A stretch of 64,000 bases of DNA, from assembly GCF_009184635.1 (NCBI RefSeq), contig NZ_WELI01000002.1, forward strand, positions 897,788 to 961,787, in the 5' to 3' direction. The notes beneath the pieces were generated by a model that saw only the letters and a list, made by a program, of their open reading frames with translations, was not told the DNA's origin and made no database searches. Numbering within the stretch: the first letter of the stretch is position 1; every line of letters starts with the position of its first letter. The DNA is from Rudanella paleaurantiibacter. GTDB taxonomy: Bacteria > Bacteroidota > Bacteroidia > Cytophagales > Spirosomataceae. This document shows, one piece after another, positions 61,875-64,000 of this stretch. Position numbers and translations under genes: made by a program.

Positions 61875-63506
61875 ATGTCATTCGGAACGTTTCAAATTCC
61901 CACTCCACAAAACGAGCCCGTAAAAGAATACCGCCCTGGCTCACCCGAACGCAAAGCAATTCAGCAGGCATTAGCCGAGGCACGGAATCAGGAAGTGAAC
62001 ATTCCGATGTACATCGGGGCCGAAGAGGTTTATACCGATAACCGTATTCGAATGGCCCCTCCGCACGATCATCAGCATACGCTTGGTCATTTTTCAGAAG
62101 GAGATGCCTCACATGTTCAGCAAGCGATTGATGCCGCATTAGCTGCAAAAGAGAATTGGGCTAGTTTGCCCTGGGAGCACCGGGCGGGTATTTTCCTTAA
62201 AGCCGCTGAGTTGATAGCTGGTCCGTACCGGGCAACCATCAATGCTGCCACAATGCTGGGGCAATCTAAAAACGTATTCCAGGCCGAAATCGATTCGGCC
62301 TGCGAGTTGATTGACTTTCTACGATTCAACGTACAGTACGCTGCCGAAATTTATAGCCAACAGCCTAAGTCAAGTCCTGGTGTTTGGAATCGGTTAGAGT
62401 ACCGCCCCCTCGAAGGGTTTGTCTTCGCGCTTACTCCGTTCAACTTTACTGCTATAGCAGGTAACCTCCCCACATCAGCTGCCCTGCTGGGAAATACCGT
62501 CGTCTGGAAGCCAGCCTACACACAAGTGTATTCAGCCCACGTGATTATGAAAGTGCTAAAAGAAGCTGGCTTGCCTGACGGTGTAATCAACTTGATATAC
62601 GTGGATGGCCCAGTTGCGGGAGAGATTATCTTCAACCATCCTGACTTTGCGGGCATTCACTTTACGGGCAGTACCAAAGTGTTTCAGGAAATCTGGAAAA
62701 CAATCGGGCAGAACATTCATAAATACAAGACCTACCCACGGATAGTGGGCGAAACAGGCGGGAAAGACTTTGTGTTGGCTCACGGTTCGGCCAATGCAGA
62801 AGAAGTGGCCACAGCTTTAGTGCGCGGTGCGTTTGAGTACCAGGGACAGAAGTGCTCAGCAGCCTCACGGGCATATATACCGGCATCACTTTGGCCCGAA
62901 GTAGAACAGGTACTTCAAAAGCAGCTAAAGAGCATCAAAATGGGCGGGACGGAAGACCTGACCAACTTTGTAAATGCCGTAATTGACGAACGGGCATTTG
63001 ATAAAATTGCCCAATACATCGGACGAGCTAAACAGGACCCGGGCGTCAGTGTCATTGCTGGGGGCAACTGTGATAAGTCAAAAGGGTACTTTGTTGAACC
63101 AACGGTATTACGCGTGGATGATCCGAAGTATCAAACCATGTGTGAAGAAATCTTTGGGCCAGTACTTTCAGTCTATGTCTTCGAAGACGATCGGTTTGAA
63201 GAAGTAGTGCAGTTAGTCAATACCACGTCGCCGTATGCGCTCACGGGGTCTATCTTTTCAAAAGATCGCTACGTGATTGATCAGGTGGATAAGCTACTGA
63301 AAAATGCAGCTGGCAACTTCTACATCAACGATAAGCCAACGGGGGCCGTGGTCGGACAACAACCGTTTGGTGGAGCCCGGGCTTCTGGAACAAACGATAA
63401 GGCGGGCTCTTATCTGAACCTTTTACGCTGGGTATCAGCACGAACGATCAAAGAAACCTTTGTTTCACCTCGTACTTACGAATACCCTTTCCTCGAAGCT
63501 GAATAA
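61875..63506 (+). CDS. pruA: 1-pyrroline-5-carboxylate dehydrogenase
   Basis: 543 residues from the ATG at 61875 (MSFGTFQIPTPQNEPVKEYR); an upstream in-frame start overlaps the -7 box and is rejected. Aldehyde dehydrogenase motifs: FALTPFNFTAIAGNLPTSAA, the NAD site HFTGSTKVFQEIWKTIG, catalytic Glu in GETGGKDFVLAH, and catalytic Cys in YQGQKCSAASRAY. The enzyme oxidises glutamate semialdehyde/pyrroline-5-carboxylate to glutamate, the last step of proline breakdown; this is the stand-alone form, not the PutA fusion. It is 204 bp upstream of the rRNA operon. Confidence 0.95.
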   Translation: MSFGTFQIPTPQNEPVKEYRPGSPERKAIQQALAEARNQEVNIPMYIGAEEVYTDNRIRMAPPHDHQHTLGHFSEGDASHVQQAIDAALAAKENWASLPWEHRAGIFLKAAELIAGPYRATINAATMLGQSKNVFQAEIDSACELIDFLRFNVQYAAEIYSQQPKSSPGVWNRLEYRPLEGFVFALTPFNFTAIAGNLPTSAALLGNTVVWKPAYTQVYSAHVIMKVLKEAGLPDGVINLIYVDGPVAGEIIFNHPDFAGIHFTGSTKVFQEIWKTIGQNIHKYKTYPRIVGETGGKDFVLAHGSANAEEVATALVRGAFEYQGQKCSAASRAYIPASLWPEVEQVLQKQLKSIKMGGTEDLTNFVNAVIDERAFDKIAQYIGRAKQDPGVSVIAGGNCDKSKGYFVEPTVLRVDDPKYQTMCEEIFGPVLSVYVFEDDRFEEVVQLVNTTSPYALTGSIFSKDRYVIDQVDKLLKNAAGNFYINDKPTGAVVGQQPFGGARASGTNDKAGSYLNLLRWVSARTIKETFVSPRTYEYPFLEAE

Positions 63507-63534
63507 AAAATTTAAACTTTTTTTGAGGAAGGGC

Positions 63535-63577
63535 TTGACAAAAGGGTTTTTTGTGGCGTACCTTTGCAGTCCCAAAT
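63535..63577 (+). promoter_or_regulatory. rRNA operon promoter
   Basis: TTGAC (63535-63539), a 19-base spacer, TACCTTTG (63559-63566), a close match to the Bacteroidota consensus. The 15 bases TTTGCAGTCCCAAAT (63563-63577) are shared with the atpD promoter. Confidence 0.85.
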
Positions 63578-63710
63578 GAGGGGAACAGGCCGACAACGGT
63601 TGGCCTCCATCTCGAAAGAGAGAACGTTCTTTGAAATATTGGCATCACAAATAAGTGATAGACAAAGGCAAAAAGCACAGTCAAGTCGAAAGACTTGACA
63701 AACAATATTT
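63578..63710 (+). other. rRNA leader with antitermination and processing structures
   Basis: A hairpin AGGCCGAC/GTTGGCCT (63587-63606, one G-U) is followed by GTTCTTTGAAA (63626-63636), similar to boxA antitermination elements, and a GAAA-tetraloop hairpin TCAAGTC/GACTTGA (63681-63698) just before the mature 16S start, a likely processing site. Confidence 0.65.

Positions 63711-64000
<290 letters not shown>

Noticed and set aside
63448..63705. Open frame of 85 residues on the minus strand over the rRNA leader
   Set aside because: It covers the rRNA promoter and leader, which carry clear non-coding signals.

Overview
The window looks like chromosomal DNA of a Bacteroidota bacterium of the order Cytophagales, probably near Spirosoma (family Spirosomaceae). 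Support: the 16S rRNA 5' end at 63711-64000 has Bacteroidota-type sequence; several promoters carry the TAnnTTTG -7 box of that phylum; and the window encodes GldJ-type gliding lipoprotein, a protein with a type IX secretion C-terminal signal, DUF4175 and LytTR regulators. By eye GC is clearly higher in the first two thirds and falls from about 50 kb onward, lowest at a putative replication origin.

Layout. 1-7.5 kb: end of a zinc-type alcohol dehydrogenase, an amino acid permease behind four palindromic sites, a GDSL esterase, an orphan LolD/MacB-type ATPase, a large membrane-TPR protein and an HNH endonuclease. 7.7-12.5 kb: SPFH protein, MalQ, and the atpD-atpC pair, which is split by a hairpin. 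12.5-19.2 kb, minus strand: a 193-bp nested inverted repeat, DUF2306-like protein, membrane LytTR regulator, rhomboid protease, polyprenyl synthase, outer-membrane protein, RecQ. 19.3-27.1 kb, plus strand: MsrB, secreted metallopeptidase, PBP4-type carboxypeptidase, S9 peptidase, Nudix hydrolase. 27.2-34.7 kb: tRNA-Arg(CCG), fatty acyl-CoA ligase, LytTR regulator, cysteine synthase B, PyrD, FtsK. 34.7-37.8 kb: a two-component pair whose response regulator is fused to a thioredoxin-reductase-like flavoprotein lacking its redox cysteines. 38-42.7 kb: GMC small subunit, GMC oxidoreductase and a PQQ/cytochrome c dehydrogenase. 42.7-45.6 kb: a divergent quinone oxidoreductase/acyl-CoA dehydrogenase pair sharing two operator-like palindromes. 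45.9-58 kb: Mfd, GldJ, ComF, a small unknown protein, DUF4175, MnmG and a methyltransferase. 58.1-58.53 kb: a DnaA-box-rich, AT-rich gene-free region that I read as oriC. 58.5-64 kb: TPR protein, ThrC, PruA, then an rRNA operon with its promoter and leader.

Most genes are conserved housekeeping or catabolic functions. I found no CRISPR array, prophage, transposase gene or recognisable defence island. The unusual content is mostly non-coding: two loci (amino acid permease and S9 peptidase) with the same arrangement of two pairs of AGATGNCATCT palindromes, each pair spaced exactly 20 bp; long intergenic hairpins, some inside operons; a promoter box inside a terminator loop; and the candidate origin about 1 kb downstream of mnmG.
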